A DNA stretch of 64,000 nt from Mariniphaga sp041684965 (GTDB lineage: Bacteria; Bacteroidota; Bacteroidia; Bacteroidales; Prolixibacteraceae): positions 124,001 to 188,000 of the forward strand of contig JAWLGR010000001.1 in NCBI GenBank assembly GCA_041684965.1. Direction: 5' to 3'. Shown in pieces: positions 46,901 through 55,402 of this stretch. Each line of letters starts with the position of its first letter. Within the stretch, counting starts at the first letter, position 1. A program made the translations under genes and the position numbers. A model generated the notes under the pieces. The model worked only from the letters and a program-made list of their open reading frames with translations, had not been told where the DNA came from and did not search any database.

Positions 46901-47707
46901 AAACGTGAATACGGATGTGGATACATTGCAGCCAGTGAATACCTTTTAACGTTCCGATCGGCATCGGCAGGTTTTATTAACCTTGAGACTTTTGAGGGAA
47001 CCGGCAGTCTGGGCGGCTGGAAGCCTGGTTGTTCAACCAACCTGATAGCTGCCGATGGTGTGCTTAATTCACCCGATTATACCCGTACCTGTCAATGTGC
47101 ATACCAGAACCAGACTTCCCTGGCACTTATCAATATGCCCTGGATGTCATACTGGACCAACAGCAACTACAGATGGAACGGAAAACCTATAAGACAATTG
47201 GGCTTAAATTTTAATGCCCCGGGAGATAGAAGCTCTGATGACAACACGTTGTGGTTCGAATACCCCTACGTCTCGGGTTCCCCTCCCGAAATTCCTGTTG
47301 TTATGGATACTTTGGGTATTACTAAAATCAGAAAAGAACCCTTCTCGATTGTGTCTGAAAAAACTCCATGGGTATGCTCAAGTGCTCTGGCAGGTGTTCA
47401 GTCGATGGAAATAACCCTGACAACAGACGAACAGGTTTCTGAATCGTCTTATACAGTGAAGTTGTATTTTTCAGAACTGGAAGACATGGCTCCGGGGGAT
47501 AGAATTTTTGATATTTACATTCAGGATAAAAAAGTTGCCGAAGAATTTGATATTGTTTCGGAAGCAGGTAAAACCGATAAAGAGGTTCAGAAAGTATACC
47601 ATGGAGTGAAAGCCGGAAATACACTTAAGATTAACCTTGCACCGAAAAAAGGAAATACTATCATTTCCGGCATTGAATTGATTCAGGAGAATTTTACCGC
47701 TAATTGA
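43994..47707 (+). CDS. Giant secreted PQQ-type beta-propeller with embedded methyltransferase-like fold and malectin-like tail
   Basis: 1237 residues with a signal peptide (to about 25). The first propeller (about 28-415) has PQQ-repeat phrases such as AFNIDTGEELWSFYADGPV and IDAVTGDIVWKNES. A Rossmann-like insert follows (about 435-590: AQEIIHESGTDEGYCLVLGS, then VYENDLQRVNYLREYFDKTG). It matches class-I methyltransferases, but the SAM glycine motif is degraded (LGSQDL instead of LGCGDG). A second propeller follows (about 600-1080: YTGRVLWKKEF, LDRFSGQKLWQ). Residues about 1095-1237 look malectin-like (YTVKLYFSELEDMAPGDRIF). No obvious quinoprotein active-site residues can be assigned. It heads a tight cassette with an ABC exporter. 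Function is unknown. Confidence 0.82.
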   Translation: MDMNSRTLSLLMITWLVFPALFAYSNSGWPMWRYDYNRSGCTTEQLADNLYLQWQISYSPRVPVWDDPLNQDLMKYDKIFEPVVAGNKLYVGFNDQDKVAAFNIDTGEELWSFYADGPVRLPLAISNHKIYFTGDDGYCYCIDAERGSLIWKRLLAPSDNKLLGNKRLISMWPARGGVVIKDDVVYTAASIFPLMGTFIYAIDAVTGDIVWKNESTGSTYILQPHRSPAFAHVAPQGAFTVSGDKLLVAGGRSVPAAFDLKTGEELYYQLGSSGKTGGAFTFANDKVFFNHHRGRVTWMYDSETGNRISVAGEYPVIDGDVFYFSGKKIWAGQLGQNKKLDTLWTSNISASSDLIKAGDCLYAAGNNSISAIKLIQGKEPEVIWNYQTSSNVERLIAANGKLVAVTDNGTIMVFGDEPVKKVNDIAKKKVIAKSKGTKAQEIIHESGTDEGYCLVLGSQDLDLLEGMLAGTSLNMVVYENDLQRVNYLREYFDKTGITADRLSLLHFENKFPPLPKYFSSLTIINDAFYVGNGDTDILEQVYEITRPYGGKIILNVQGSAMENLIQSINKLEVHGLKTARINERFMITREGSLPGASPWTHNNGNIANTVKSDDKLVRAPLGILWFGGNSNMDVLPRHGHGPGQQVIDGRLIIQGINSLSARDVYTGRVLWKKEFEGLEDDNWLVYFDETYDEENPLDTKYNQVHLPGANARGTNYIATKEYVYLIEGNKCNVLDIRNGETVKVFTTGNNNTQKIGYIGVYDNYLILGNNFAEYNGLEDDSIRITRPKFTEYNLTASKELIVLDRFSGQKLWQVEANHGFIHNSVIVGDGILFCLDKLPQYLETKLKRRGEPLPEGIRLLYFDMQNGDMIYEEKEDVFGTWLGYSSEYKLLLQSTRPSGDMLHGEQGNRMIAYHVPAKEKIWDKNFRYSNPPIIHNDKIYTNGEGFLLLTGEPITETDPVTGEDLKWSFKREYGCGYIAASEYLLTFRSASAGFINLETFEGTGSLGGWKPGCSTNLIAADGVLNSPDYTRTCQCAYQNQTSLALINMPWMSYWTNSNYRWNGKPIRQLGLNFNAPGDRSSDDNTLWFEYPYVSGSPPEIPVVMDTLGITKIRKEPFSIVSEKTPWVCSSALAGVQSMEITLTTDEQVSESSYTVKLYFSELEDMAPGDRIFDIYIQDKKVAEEFDIVSEAGKTDKEVQKVYHGVKAGNTLKINLAPKKGNTIISGIELIQENFTAN

Positions 47708-47718
47708 TGCTTCTTTAA

Positions 47719-48492
47719 ATGAAATATATTTTTAAAATAACTTTGTTTGCTGCAGTAATACTCAGCCTGGCATGTACAACCAAGGTTGCAGAGTGGTTTT
47801 TATTGAATGCAGCTCCTGAAAAATACCAACTTGTTTATTACCATAAGGATCCGGTTCCGGAATTGATAGCAAGAAACCATGCTGAATTTGAGAAAAGCAG
47901 TAAATCGGCAAATATGTTACTTAGCCCGGTGTTTAAGGGAAATATTGATAAACCGTATTATGCCTTGTATTATAATAACAGGTTGTTTTCAGAATATTCT
48001 GACTACAATGCTTTGAAAGGAATATTAACCTCACCTTTGCGTGAAAAGATTGCTTCTGAGCTGTTGTCAGGAAATCTCTGTACCATGCTCTATTTAAAAA
48101 GTGGAAATAATGAAAAAGACGAAGCAGGCCTGGAAGTAGTTAGAAATACAATAGCTGCCTCACCCTTTGGTTCCATAATTTCAGTGAGTGAACTTGACAG
48201 GGGGAATGAGGAAGAGAAGCATTTCATTTCGTTGTTGCTGAACATTGAACACGACTTGAAAGATATACATGAACCCATGTTGTTTGGAATCTTTGGCCGT
48301 TTCAGGGTTCTTGAACCTTTGCTTGCAAAAGGCATTTCTGAGGAAAATATAAATCTTTTGCTGGGATTTTTAACTGCCGACTGCAGTTGTCTGATTAAAG
48401 ATAATCTGCCAGGAATCAATATTCTTTGCCAGGAGGACTGGGACGATCCCAAACCAGCACTTGTGAATAATATTCTTGATAACATGCAATAG
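47719..48492 (+). CDS. Uncharacterised lipoprotein with C-terminal CxC motif
   Basis: 257 residues. The lipobox LSLAC puts the lipid-bearing Cys at residue 19. The mature part looks globular alpha/beta with a repeated 'basic-helix then short strand' pattern (SPLREKIASELLSGNLCTML). Near the end, C222-S-C224 stands in FLTADCSCLIKDNLPGINIL. I recognise similar CSC...NPG-type proteins only as unnamed partners of FtsX-like ABC transporters. The start is 11 bp after the propeller gene and 14 bp before the small membrane protein, so co-expression is clear. The cysteine pair could bind a metal or form a disulfide; unproven. Confidence 0.7.
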   Translation: MKYIFKITLFAAVILSLACTTKVAEWFLLNAAPEKYQLVYYHKDPVPELIARNHAEFEKSSKSANMLLSPVFKGNIDKPYYALYYNNRLFSEYSDYNALKGILTSPLREKIASELLSGNLCTMLYLKSGNNEKDEAGLEVVRNTIAASPFGSIISVSELDRGNEEEKHFISLLLNIEHDLKDIHEPMLFGIFGRFRVLEPLLAKGISEENINLLLGFLTADCSCLIKDNLPGINILCQEDWDDPKPALVNNILDNMQ

Positions 48493-48506
48493 TTTGATTA
48501 CTAAAT

Positions 48507-48728
48507 ATGCAAGAGGATACAATCGCATACGATTCCATTGAGGCCAGACCTTTGCCTCAATGGCTGACCAACCAAAGGGATGGGTTAAATACTTATCAAC
48601 CTGAAATCCTGATTATGAAAGAAGATCCGACTTTGAATACAGCCATTATTTTAACGGGAATCGTTATTTTATTTACAGTCATTTTTTTAACAGTTTACTT
48701 TATTCGAAAATACAATATAAAATTTTAG
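48507..48728 (+). CDS. Small single-pass membrane protein (73 residues)
   Basis: The hydrophilic N-terminal half (EARPLPQWLTNQRDGLNTYQ) is followed by one transmembrane helix at about residues 45-67 (AIILTGIVILFTVIFLTVYF) and a basic tail RKYNIKF. It is three bases ahead of the permease and 14 bases after the lipoprotein, so it is almost certainly real and an accessory subunit of the ABC system. I do not recognise a family. Confidence 0.7.
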   Translation: MQEDTIAYDSIEARPLPQWLTNQRDGLNTYQPEILIMKEDPTLNTAIILTGIVILFTVIFLTVYFIRKYNIKF

Positions 48729-48731
48729 ATT

Positions 48732-49898
48732 ATGAACCCGTTCAGGCTGGTATTGAAAGAACTTCTGTATAGGAAAGTCAGCACCCTTGTTATTCTTCTT
48801 ACGGTTATTGTGGCAGGTATGGTGTCGGTTTCTGTTTATACCCTGAGTAAAGCAAGTGAAAATGAAACCCGGAAAATTATGCGTGAGCAGGGACTGAATC
48901 TATACATTTTTCCAAAAGGAACAAACCTGATTGATTTTTACACTGTGAACAATACGCCCACCTTTCCTGAGAAATATGTGGATGTACTGGCAGAATCAAA
49001 AACATTTGATGCTGTAAGACATCTTACGGGAATCCTGCAGCTAAAATATCCCGATTGGATTGATCCCAATGGTTCACGGCATCAGATATTGGTCATGGGG
49101 TATAAGGACGAAGCCACACAGAAGTATTTACCGCGGCAGGAAATTATGGGTTTTGATGTGATTAAGGGAACTGTGCATGTAGGAGCACTTCTTTCGAAGA
49201 ATATTCCTGAAGGTGAATCTTTTAAAATAAATGACAAAGATGGATATCAACAATCGTTCACAATAGCAAAGCGACTTGATGAAGGTAAGGGAATGATAGA
49301 TCAGGGGGTGGCATTTAATCTTGAAGACCTTCAAATGCTGATGGGAAAGGAAGGTCAGATAAATAAAATCGAGGCCCTCGGGTGCGTTTGCCATGACGGC
49401 CGGATTAATAATGCCAGGCAGCAGGTTCAAACAATATTCTCTGATTTGGAAGTGACTGAAGTAAGCAGCATTGCCGATGCAAGAGAAAACCAGAGGAGAA
49501 TGATGAACCGTTATGGCGCATTCATTATCCCGCTTGTTATTGTATCTGCCTTGTTGATATCCGGATTTTTATTTTATTCAAATGTAACTACACGCCGTTA
49601 TGAAATAGGGATTTTAAAAGCCACAGGGAAAAGCAAACTTTACATTTTGCAGATCATCCTTTTGAAAGCTTTTATTATTGGACTCGGTGGGAGTATTGCA
49701 GGATTTTTTATTGGCAGTTACATAGCCCAATATTTCGGCCGGGAGATATTCATGTTTACCGCTGCTTCTATCAGGTTCCTTTGGCCGGTATTTGGCTACA
49801 CAGTGATCATTTTTCCGTTATTGTGGATGTTTTCAAGTTGGATACCGGCGTTACTGGCAACACAGGTTGACGCTGCAACCACTTTGAGCAAAGAGTAA
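48732..49898 (+). CDS. ABC transporter permease, MacB/FtsX type
   Basis: 388 residues. The topology is that of FtsX/MacB/LolC permeases: TM1 (about 18-38), a periplasmic domain of about 220 residues, then three TM helices (about 258-280, 305-330, 350-375). The coupling stretch RRYEIGILKATGKSKLYILQ sits between TM2 and TM3. The periplasmic domain contains C218-V-C220, echoing the CSC of the neighbouring lipoprotein. Such permeases do not pass small solutes through a channel. They power extraction of lipoproteins or periplasmic cargo by mechanotransmission. The matching ATPase is encoded 80 bp downstream. Confidence 0.9.
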   Translation: MNPFRLVLKELLYRKVSTLVILLTVIVAGMVSVSVYTLSKASENETRKIMREQGLNLYIFPKGTNLIDFYTVNNTPTFPEKYVDVLAESKTFDAVRHLTGILQLKYPDWIDPNGSRHQILVMGYKDEATQKYLPRQEIMGFDVIKGTVHVGALLSKNIPEGESFKINDKDGYQQSFTIAKRLDEGKGMIDQGVAFNLEDLQMLMGKEGQINKIEALGCVCHDGRINNARQQVQTIFSDLEVTEVSSIADARENQRRMMNRYGAFIIPLVIVSALLISGFLFYSNVTTRRYEIGILKATGKSKLYILQIILLKAFIIGLGGSIAGFFIGSYIAQYFGREIFMFTAASIRFLWPVFGYTVIIFPLLWMFSSWIPALLATQVDAATTLSKE

Positions 49899-49978
49899 TT
49901 TTTGTTTGATGGGATTTTTGAAACCAAAAACCATTGACTTACAACCTGCTTAAATAAAATAAGAATAAAAAATTAATT

Positions 49979-50635
49979 ATGCTTGAAATTAGTAATATTA
50001 CTAAAAAGTATAGAAAAGGAGAATCCATATTCACTGCTTTGGATGAGGTTTCTTTAACAGTTGAGAAAGGTGATTTTATAGCAGTTGTCGGGGCAAGCGG
50101 CTCCGGGAAATCTACATTATTGCATACAATTGGAGGATTGATTCAACCCGATTCAGGAAAGGTAACCTTCAACGGGAAAAATATCTACACGATGAAACAA
50201 CATGAATCGGACTTGTTTCGAAGAAAAAATATCGGTTTCGTTTTTCAACAATTTCATCTCATACCTTATCTTACTGTTTATGAGAATATTTTGGCTGTAT
50301 GTGCCAATGGGAATGAGAAGGAGGGGATTAATGGATTACTTGAAACATGCTCATTAATGTCACTAAAAAATAAATATCCATCCGAATTGAGCGTAGGTGA
50401 AAAACAAAGAACGGCCTTCATCCGTGCAATTATTACCAACCCGGACATCCTTCTTGCCGATGAACCCACCGGGAACCTCGATCCTGATAATAGCAGGATA
50501 CTAATGACATTAATTTCTGATTTTCATAAACTGGGTGGTACTGTTTTTCTGGTGTCACATGATCCTGAATCGACAAAATATGCTACCAAACAAATCAGGT
50601 TGCAATACGGAAAGATAGTGCAACAAATTTCCTGA
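49979..50635 (+). CDS. ABC transporter ATP-binding protein, LolD/MacB type
   Basis: 218 residues. Walker A is GASGSGKST (about 37-45), the Q-loop is in FVFQQFHLIPYLTVYEN, Walker B is ILLADEPTGNLDP and the H-loop is LVSHDPES. The signature motif reads LSVGEKQR, departing from LSGGQ at two positions. The next residues TAFIRAI replace the usual VAIARAL. Hydrolysis should still be possible, since Walker B and the following Glu are intact. Size and motifs fit the LolD group that partners FtsX-like permeases, here the gene directly upstream. Confidence 0.92.
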   Translation: MLEISNITKKYRKGESIFTALDEVSLTVEKGDFIAVVGASGSGKSTLLHTIGGLIQPDSGKVTFNGKNIYTMKQHESDLFRRKNIGFVFQQFHLIPYLTVYENILAVCANGNEKEGINGLLETCSLMSLKNKYPSELSVGEKQRTAFIRAIITNPDILLADEPTGNLDPDNSRILMTLISDFHKLGGTVFLVSHDPESTKYATKQIRLQYGKIVQQIS

Positions 50636-50707
50636 TCGTCAACTAAACAGGAGCTGCCATTTCTTTCCATAAATAACCAAATCATTGATATTTAAATTAT
50701 TTTTAAA

Positions 50708-52927
50708 ATGAAATTTTTATTTGTTCTTGCTATAGCATCAGCCTTTTCAATTTCTAACCCCGTATTTTCACAAAATGTGTTTACAGTAAAAGGATTTGTT
50801 GTCAATTCAATTACCAATGAACCGGTTTCAAATGCGAATATAGTAATAACCGGAACCCGCACAGGGACCAGTTCCAATGCTGATGGATCATTTACGATGA
50901 ACCTTGAACAGGGAGTCTATTCAATACAAATTTCGGCTGTTGGATATATAGGAAAAACTATTTCTTTACGTGTTCCGGAAGATACAGAAGAACTGGTGAG
51001 GATTCGTTTTAAACCCGGAGAAATAGAAATTGAGGATGTTGATATTTTTGGAAGTTATTTTATTCCCGACAGGGATACTTCGATAAAACGGGCTCCTGCG
51101 TCTATATTGCCGGCCATGACGACTATCAGCGCTGCTGAGATGGAGAAACAGGGTGCAGTGACACTGATAGATGCCTTGAAATTTGTTCCGGGTGGCTGGA
51201 CTGAAACCAGGGGACGTAAAACCAAACAATTTTTTTCAGTTCGGGGACAAAAATATCCTTATCCCGATTATTCAATTAACGGTGTCTGGCAAAAAGAGTT
51301 TGAAGAAACCGGCTATTATCTGTCGGCACTCGATATTGAATCGGTCGAAATTGTTCGCTCTTCCAGTGCACTGGTAAAAGGTTTATCGGGGTTGACAGGA
51401 GTGGTGGATATAAAAACCAGAAAACCGGTACAGGAAACTCTTGCATTTACTGCAAAATATGGTTCTCTGAATAATTATCTTACAAATCTGCAATATGGGA
51501 ATAAATTAAAGGATTTTTCATTTACCACATCTGCATCGTTTTTTGGTACCGATGGACCTTCTGGGATGAATGGTAAGGAGCGAATTGGAAATCTCTATGG
51601 CACTCTTGACTGGGATTTAAATCAAAAAACACAGCTAACAACCGGTGTAACATACATCCAGGGACTCCGTCAGCTTGTGCGGATTGATGATGAAGTTGGA
51701 GCTCCCAATATAAAAAACAGGATTGAGCAATACGATCCGGTACGTACATTGCTTTCCTATGTTAAGCTGAATTTCAGAGGAAACAATGGTTCACAAACTG
51801 AGTTGCAGTCTAATCTGTCCTATCGAGATGTTGATTTTACCACATACAATGTATCCCAGGATGCATCTGCTTCCCACGAAGAGAATGATCGGGAGTATGG
51901 TATTAATGTGTTGCACAGCAGACCATTAAGTGAGCGTAATACCTTGCGGATTGGTGGTCTGTACAATCATTGGATAGCCCCAGAGGGGAAACGGTATTAT
52001 GTAGGCCGAAGTTGCAATGTCCATACCTGGTCAGGAGTGATTGCCAATGAACAAACGGTGGGGCGGTTTATATTCGATGCCGGGTTCCGGTTAATTGGGG
52101 GATATATTGTTGAATGGGGCGGTTTCGGTATTGAAGGAAGTGCCGCAGGTTTTGGAAATGTTGAACCGATTACCGACCAGGCTGCTCCTGTAGAATGGCA
52201 GTCGGCACTGGGAGCTTCCATGGCCCTTTCGTCAATCTCATCACTGCACTACAACATTTCAGGGGGAACAATTGCCCCCCGGAAAGGAAGCCTGACAAAT
52301 GAAGGGGTTGCTCCGGATAATGAAGGAAGATTACAGCACGACCTTGGCATTAGGTTCAAAACTCCTGGCAGAAATGAAATCACTGTCAGCTCATTTTACA
52401 CCTTGCGTAATCAGGCAATCGGTTTCAGTGGTCAAACTGTCGTTACCGATAACGACCTGGTGATGGAATTATACGAAAATACGGATAAGCGGTCGTATGG
52501 CCTCGAAGTATCTGCAAAAATAAATGTGCCGGAAATACACAGCTCTCTATTCGCTAACGGAATGCTCATGAAGTCAGAAACAGAGGTAAATGACAGGATG
52601 ATAAAAGATGCACAGTTGCCTGAAATAATTTTCAACTCAGGAGTTTATTTTGATTATTCAGGTTTCGACATCAATGTTTTGCTGAATTATACCGGTGCTT
52701 TTACTAACAATCGGTTTGTAATTCCATCCTGGGTTCAGCAATATGGTGACTTCCCGTTGGGAGATTTTATTGCAGCAGATGTTTCGGCTGGTTATACCTT
52801 TAAAGGAAAGTTTGAAAAAAGAATTTTTATGGAGGTTAAGAATTTGATGAACGATCATTTTATGACTGTGGCAGGCTATCCCGACCCGGGCAGACTTTTT
52901 ATGGCCGGTATAAAAATCTTCAACTAG
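50708..52927 (+). CDS. TonB-dependent receptor with carboxypeptidase-regulatory-like N-domain
   Basis: 739 residues. Signal peptide to about residue 21 (NPVFSQ); carboxypeptidase-regulatory-like domain about 24-110 (VKGFVVNSITNEPVSNANIV); plug about 130-235 (AEMEKQGAVTLIDALKFVPG, ALDIESVEIVRSSSALVKGL); barrel ending MAGIKIFN. It lacks the SusC/RagA signature and there is no SusD, so it belongs to the siderophore/cobalamin/metal-type receptors. It follows the ABC ATPase by 72 bp and may be part of the same cassette. The ligand is unknown. Its position next to CxC proteins makes a metal or metal complex a reasonable guess. Confidence 0.92.
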   Translation: MKFLFVLAIASAFSISNPVFSQNVFTVKGFVVNSITNEPVSNANIVITGTRTGTSSNADGSFTMNLEQGVYSIQISAVGYIGKTISLRVPEDTEELVRIRFKPGEIEIEDVDIFGSYFIPDRDTSIKRAPASILPAMTTISAAEMEKQGAVTLIDALKFVPGGWTETRGRKTKQFFSVRGQKYPYPDYSINGVWQKEFEETGYYLSALDIESVEIVRSSSALVKGLSGLTGVVDIKTRKPVQETLAFTAKYGSLNNYLTNLQYGNKLKDFSFTTSASFFGTDGPSGMNGKERIGNLYGTLDWDLNQKTQLTTGVTYIQGLRQLVRIDDEVGAPNIKNRIEQYDPVRTLLSYVKLNFRGNNGSQTELQSNLSYRDVDFTTYNVSQDASASHEENDREYGINVLHSRPLSERNTLRIGGLYNHWIAPEGKRYYVGRSCNVHTWSGVIANEQTVGRFIFDAGFRLIGGYIVEWGGFGIEGSAAGFGNVEPITDQAAPVEWQSALGASMALSSISSLHYNISGGTIAPRKGSLTNEGVAPDNEGRLQHDLGIRFKTPGRNEITVSSFYTLRNQAIGFSGQTVVTDNDLVMELYENTDKRSYGLEVSAKINVPEIHSSLFANGMLMKSETEVNDRMIKDAQLPEIIFNSGVYFDYSGFDINVLLNYTGAFTNNRFVIPSWVQQYGDFPLGDFIAADVSAGYTFKGKFEKRIFMEVKNLMNDHFMTVAGYPDPGRLFMAGIKIFN

Positions 52928-53294
52928 TGATGGATAGATTATAATAATAGGAATGATGAAATTGATTTGTATTATTAAATTTTCCAGAACAGTTACATAT
53001 ATGTAATAGCAGGAATGACTGTAATTTATTGTCAGTATAAGTAATCAGGGTTGACAGATACTATTTATCTGGAATGTATTTTCACCAAATGGTAGTTGTT
53101 TTTTTTAGTCATTTTTATTTTGCATCCTTGCTAAAATTTTCTGATTTTTATTGAGAAAGTTGCAGTCTATTCAGGTTATTTTACAAAAAATTATAATTTT
53201 GGGACATTGAAATAAATTTTAATCGGTTATTTAAAAATAAAAAGCAGAATTTATTCCTGTATCGACAGGAATAAATGGATTTCTATAATTAAGG
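52928..53294. other. 367-bp intergenic region before doxX-like gene
   Basis: No gene is visible. A perfect 14-bp palindrome TTACATATATGTAA lies at 52992-53005. TAATTTTG (53194-53201) matches the -7 consensus, but I see no TTTG at the right distance upstream. Confidence 0.4.
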
Positions 53295-53780
53295 ATGAAA
53301 CAAAAGGTAAATTACTCACAACTTCAGATGACCGCTCTGGTTGTGCTTCGCATATTAATTGGCTGGCATATTTTGTACGAAGGAGTGGCCAAGTTACTTA
53401 ATCCACAATGGTCATCTTTCGGATTTCTACAACAATCGCATGGTATATTTTCAGGTTTTGCACAGTGGGTGGTATCCAATCCCATGATTCTCGAGACAGT
53501 TGATTTTTTAAATACCTGGGGGCTTATTGCTATCGGAGCAGGGCTCATGTTTGGGTTATTTTCAAGAGCAGCTGCCATTACCGGAGCTGTATTGCTTTTT
53601 GTTTATTATTTGAACAGCCCGCCACTGGCTGGTGTGGATAATGCAATTCCAAGAGATGGAAATTACCTGCTGATTGATAAAACACTTATTGAATCGGTAG
53701 CACTGGTTGTGTTGGCACTTTTTCCAACAAGCCAGATATATGGGTTGGATGCTTTCCGGTTCAATCGTAATTTGAAATAA
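53295..53780 (+). CDS. DoxX-family membrane protein
   Basis: 161 residues with four transmembrane helices and the DoxX pattern: LRILIGWHILYEGVAKL in helix 1, SGFAQWVV, GLIAIGAGLMFGLFSRAAAI, and a final helix near ALVVLALFPTSQ. DoxX proteins are linked to quinone or thiosulfate oxidation and envelope redox in some species, but most members are uncharacterised. It is 17 bp ahead of an exported Gfo/Idh/MocA oxidoreductase. This pairing hints that DoxX could pass electrons between that enzyme and the quinone pool; that is inference. Confidence 0.88.
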   Translation: MKQKVNYSQLQMTALVVLRILIGWHILYEGVAKLLNPQWSSFGFLQQSHGIFSGFAQWVVSNPMILETVDFLNTWGLIAIGAGLMFGLFSRAAAITGAVLLFVYYLNSPPLAGVDNAIPRDGNYLLIDKTLIESVALVVLALFPTSQIYGLDAFRFNRNLK

Positions 53781-53783
53781 TAA

Positions 53784-53789
53784 AAGGAG
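53784..53789 (+). promoter_or_regulatory. Shine-Dalgarno-like site for the gene at 53798
   Basis: AAGGAG lies eight bases before ATG 53798 and supports that start. A second in-frame ATG follows four codons later at 53810. Confidence 0.55.
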
Positions 53790-53797
53790 TTAGTGAA

Positions 53798-55402
53798 ATG
53801 GAAGATAAGGAAATGAATAACGGGAATGAAAATTTACACTCCGGGACTGACAATGGAAAGAATAAAGGAATACCGCGCAGAACGGTTCTGAAGGCACTTG
53901 CAGGATTACCGGTTGCCGGATATATGGGTTTTCAGATATTGAAAAAAAACCAATTTGATTCAGGCAAAAGAAGCAGGATTATACAGGAACTTGGACTTGA
54001 TTCCATTGATTTCCCTGGTTCAGATTATGGAACAGGAAAATCATCCGGAGATTTGATACGGGTTGGATTTATCGGGTTTGGTACCCGCTCAAGGCAACTC
54101 AGCGCTGCACTGGGTTTTATGCATCCCGATGATACAAAAAACAGGCAAAGGAATAATACGCTTGAAAGCTGGCTCAAACAGGAATATCTGAATGTAGCCA
54201 TTACTGGCATCTGTGATGTATACGATCAGCATGCACAAAATGGACTGGAAGTTGCCACGAATAAAGTGCGACCCGGTGGCCAGGAAGCCCCGGACCTTCA
54301 GGTTAAAAGCTACAGGAGCTATCAGGAAATGTTGGCAGATAAAGATATTGATGCTGTGATTATTGCAACTCCTGATCATCATCATGCACGCATAGCAACG
54401 GATGCTGCAAAGGCAGGAAAGCATATATACTGTGAAAAGAGCCCGGCTTTGCATGAAGATGAACTGAACGAACTTTATGTTACTGTAAAAAATAGCAAGA
54501 TAGTTTATCAGTTAGGTCATCAGATTACCCAAAGCACTGTCTTCAAGCAGGCAAAAGAAATAATTAAGCGAAACATTTTGGGTAAAATAACGCTTGTAGA
54601 AACAACAACGAACAGAAATACTGCCAGTGGGGCATGGATTAGGCATCTCGATGCCAATGGCAATCCAAAACCCGGCGATGAAAAGTGCATTGACTGGAAA
54701 CAGTGGCTTGGGAATGCTCCATTCGTCCCTTTTAGTACGGAAAGGTATTACAGCTGGACCAAATGGTTCGATTACGATCATGGAATGATTGGCCAACTAT
54801 TTACTCATGAATACGATGCCGTAAACCAGTTATTGCATATTGGAATTCCTAAAACAGCAGTTTCTTCAGGTGGAATTTACTTCTGGAAAGATAATCGTGA
54901 TATGCCTGACTCATTAAATTGTACTTTTGAATATCCCAATCATGATCTCACACTGCTGTATAGTGGTAATCTGGCATCAAGCCGTAGCCGTGGCAGGATA
55001 TTCATGGGCCATGATGCTTCAATGGAGCTAGGCAGCAATGCAATTATTACTGCTGATAGAAATTCAACCCGCTATGCAGAGGGGATAAAGGCTGGAATTA
55101 TTGACCCCGGTGCACCTATGATATCATTTAACCCGGGAGCCGGGCAAATAGATGCTGTATCTTCTGCATCTGAAAGATATTATGCCTCGAGAGGTTTGAC
55201 CACCACAACAATAAATGGAATGCAGGTGGATGTTACTCATCTTCATTTACGTGAATGGTTAAATTGTATCCGGAATGGAGGCACACCGAGTGCAAATATT
55301 GAAATGGCTTTTGAGGAGGGAATAACCTGTATTATGGCCCATAAAGCTTATGTCGAAAAAAGGCTGGTGGAATGGGATGAAATAAACAGGAAAATTATAT
55401 AA
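53798..55402 (+). CDS. Exported Gfo/Idh/MocA-family oxidoreductase with Tat signal
   Basis: 534 residues. An unusually long hydrophilic leader (about 26 residues) precedes the twin-arginine signal (PRRTVLKALAGLPVAGYMGF). The Rossmann fold begins at IRVGFIGFGTRSRQLS (about 88-102), with a long insertion around residues 105-130. The motif EKSPALHEDELNEL replaces the common EKP. Further on come DYDHGMIGQLFTHEYDAVNQ and the substrate-domain residues. It should act in the periplasm on sugars or glycosides. It is translationally close to DoxX (17 bp) and ends before a possible terminator at 55423-55482. Confidence 0.9.
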   Translation: MEDKEMNNGNENLHSGTDNGKNKGIPRRTVLKALAGLPVAGYMGFQILKKNQFDSGKRSRIIQELGLDSIDFPGSDYGTGKSSGDLIRVGFIGFGTRSRQLSAALGFMHPDDTKNRQRNNTLESWLKQEYLNVAITGICDVYDQHAQNGLEVATNKVRPGGQEAPDLQVKSYRSYQEMLADKDIDAVIIATPDHHHARIATDAAKAGKHIYCEKSPALHEDELNELYVTVKNSKIVYQLGHQITQSTVFKQAKEIIKRNILGKITLVETTTNRNTASGAWIRHLDANGNPKPGDEKCIDWKQWLGNAPFVPFSTERYYSWTKWFDYDHGMIGQLFTHEYDAVNQLLHIGIPKTAVSSGGIYFWKDNRDMPDSLNCTFEYPNHDLTLLYSGNLASSRSRGRIFMGHDASMELGSNAIITADRNSTRYAEGIKAGIIDPGAPMISFNPGAGQIDAVSSASERYYASRGLTTTTINGMQVDVTHLHLREWLNCIRNGGTPSANIEMAFEEGITCIMAHKAYVEKRLVEWDEINRKII

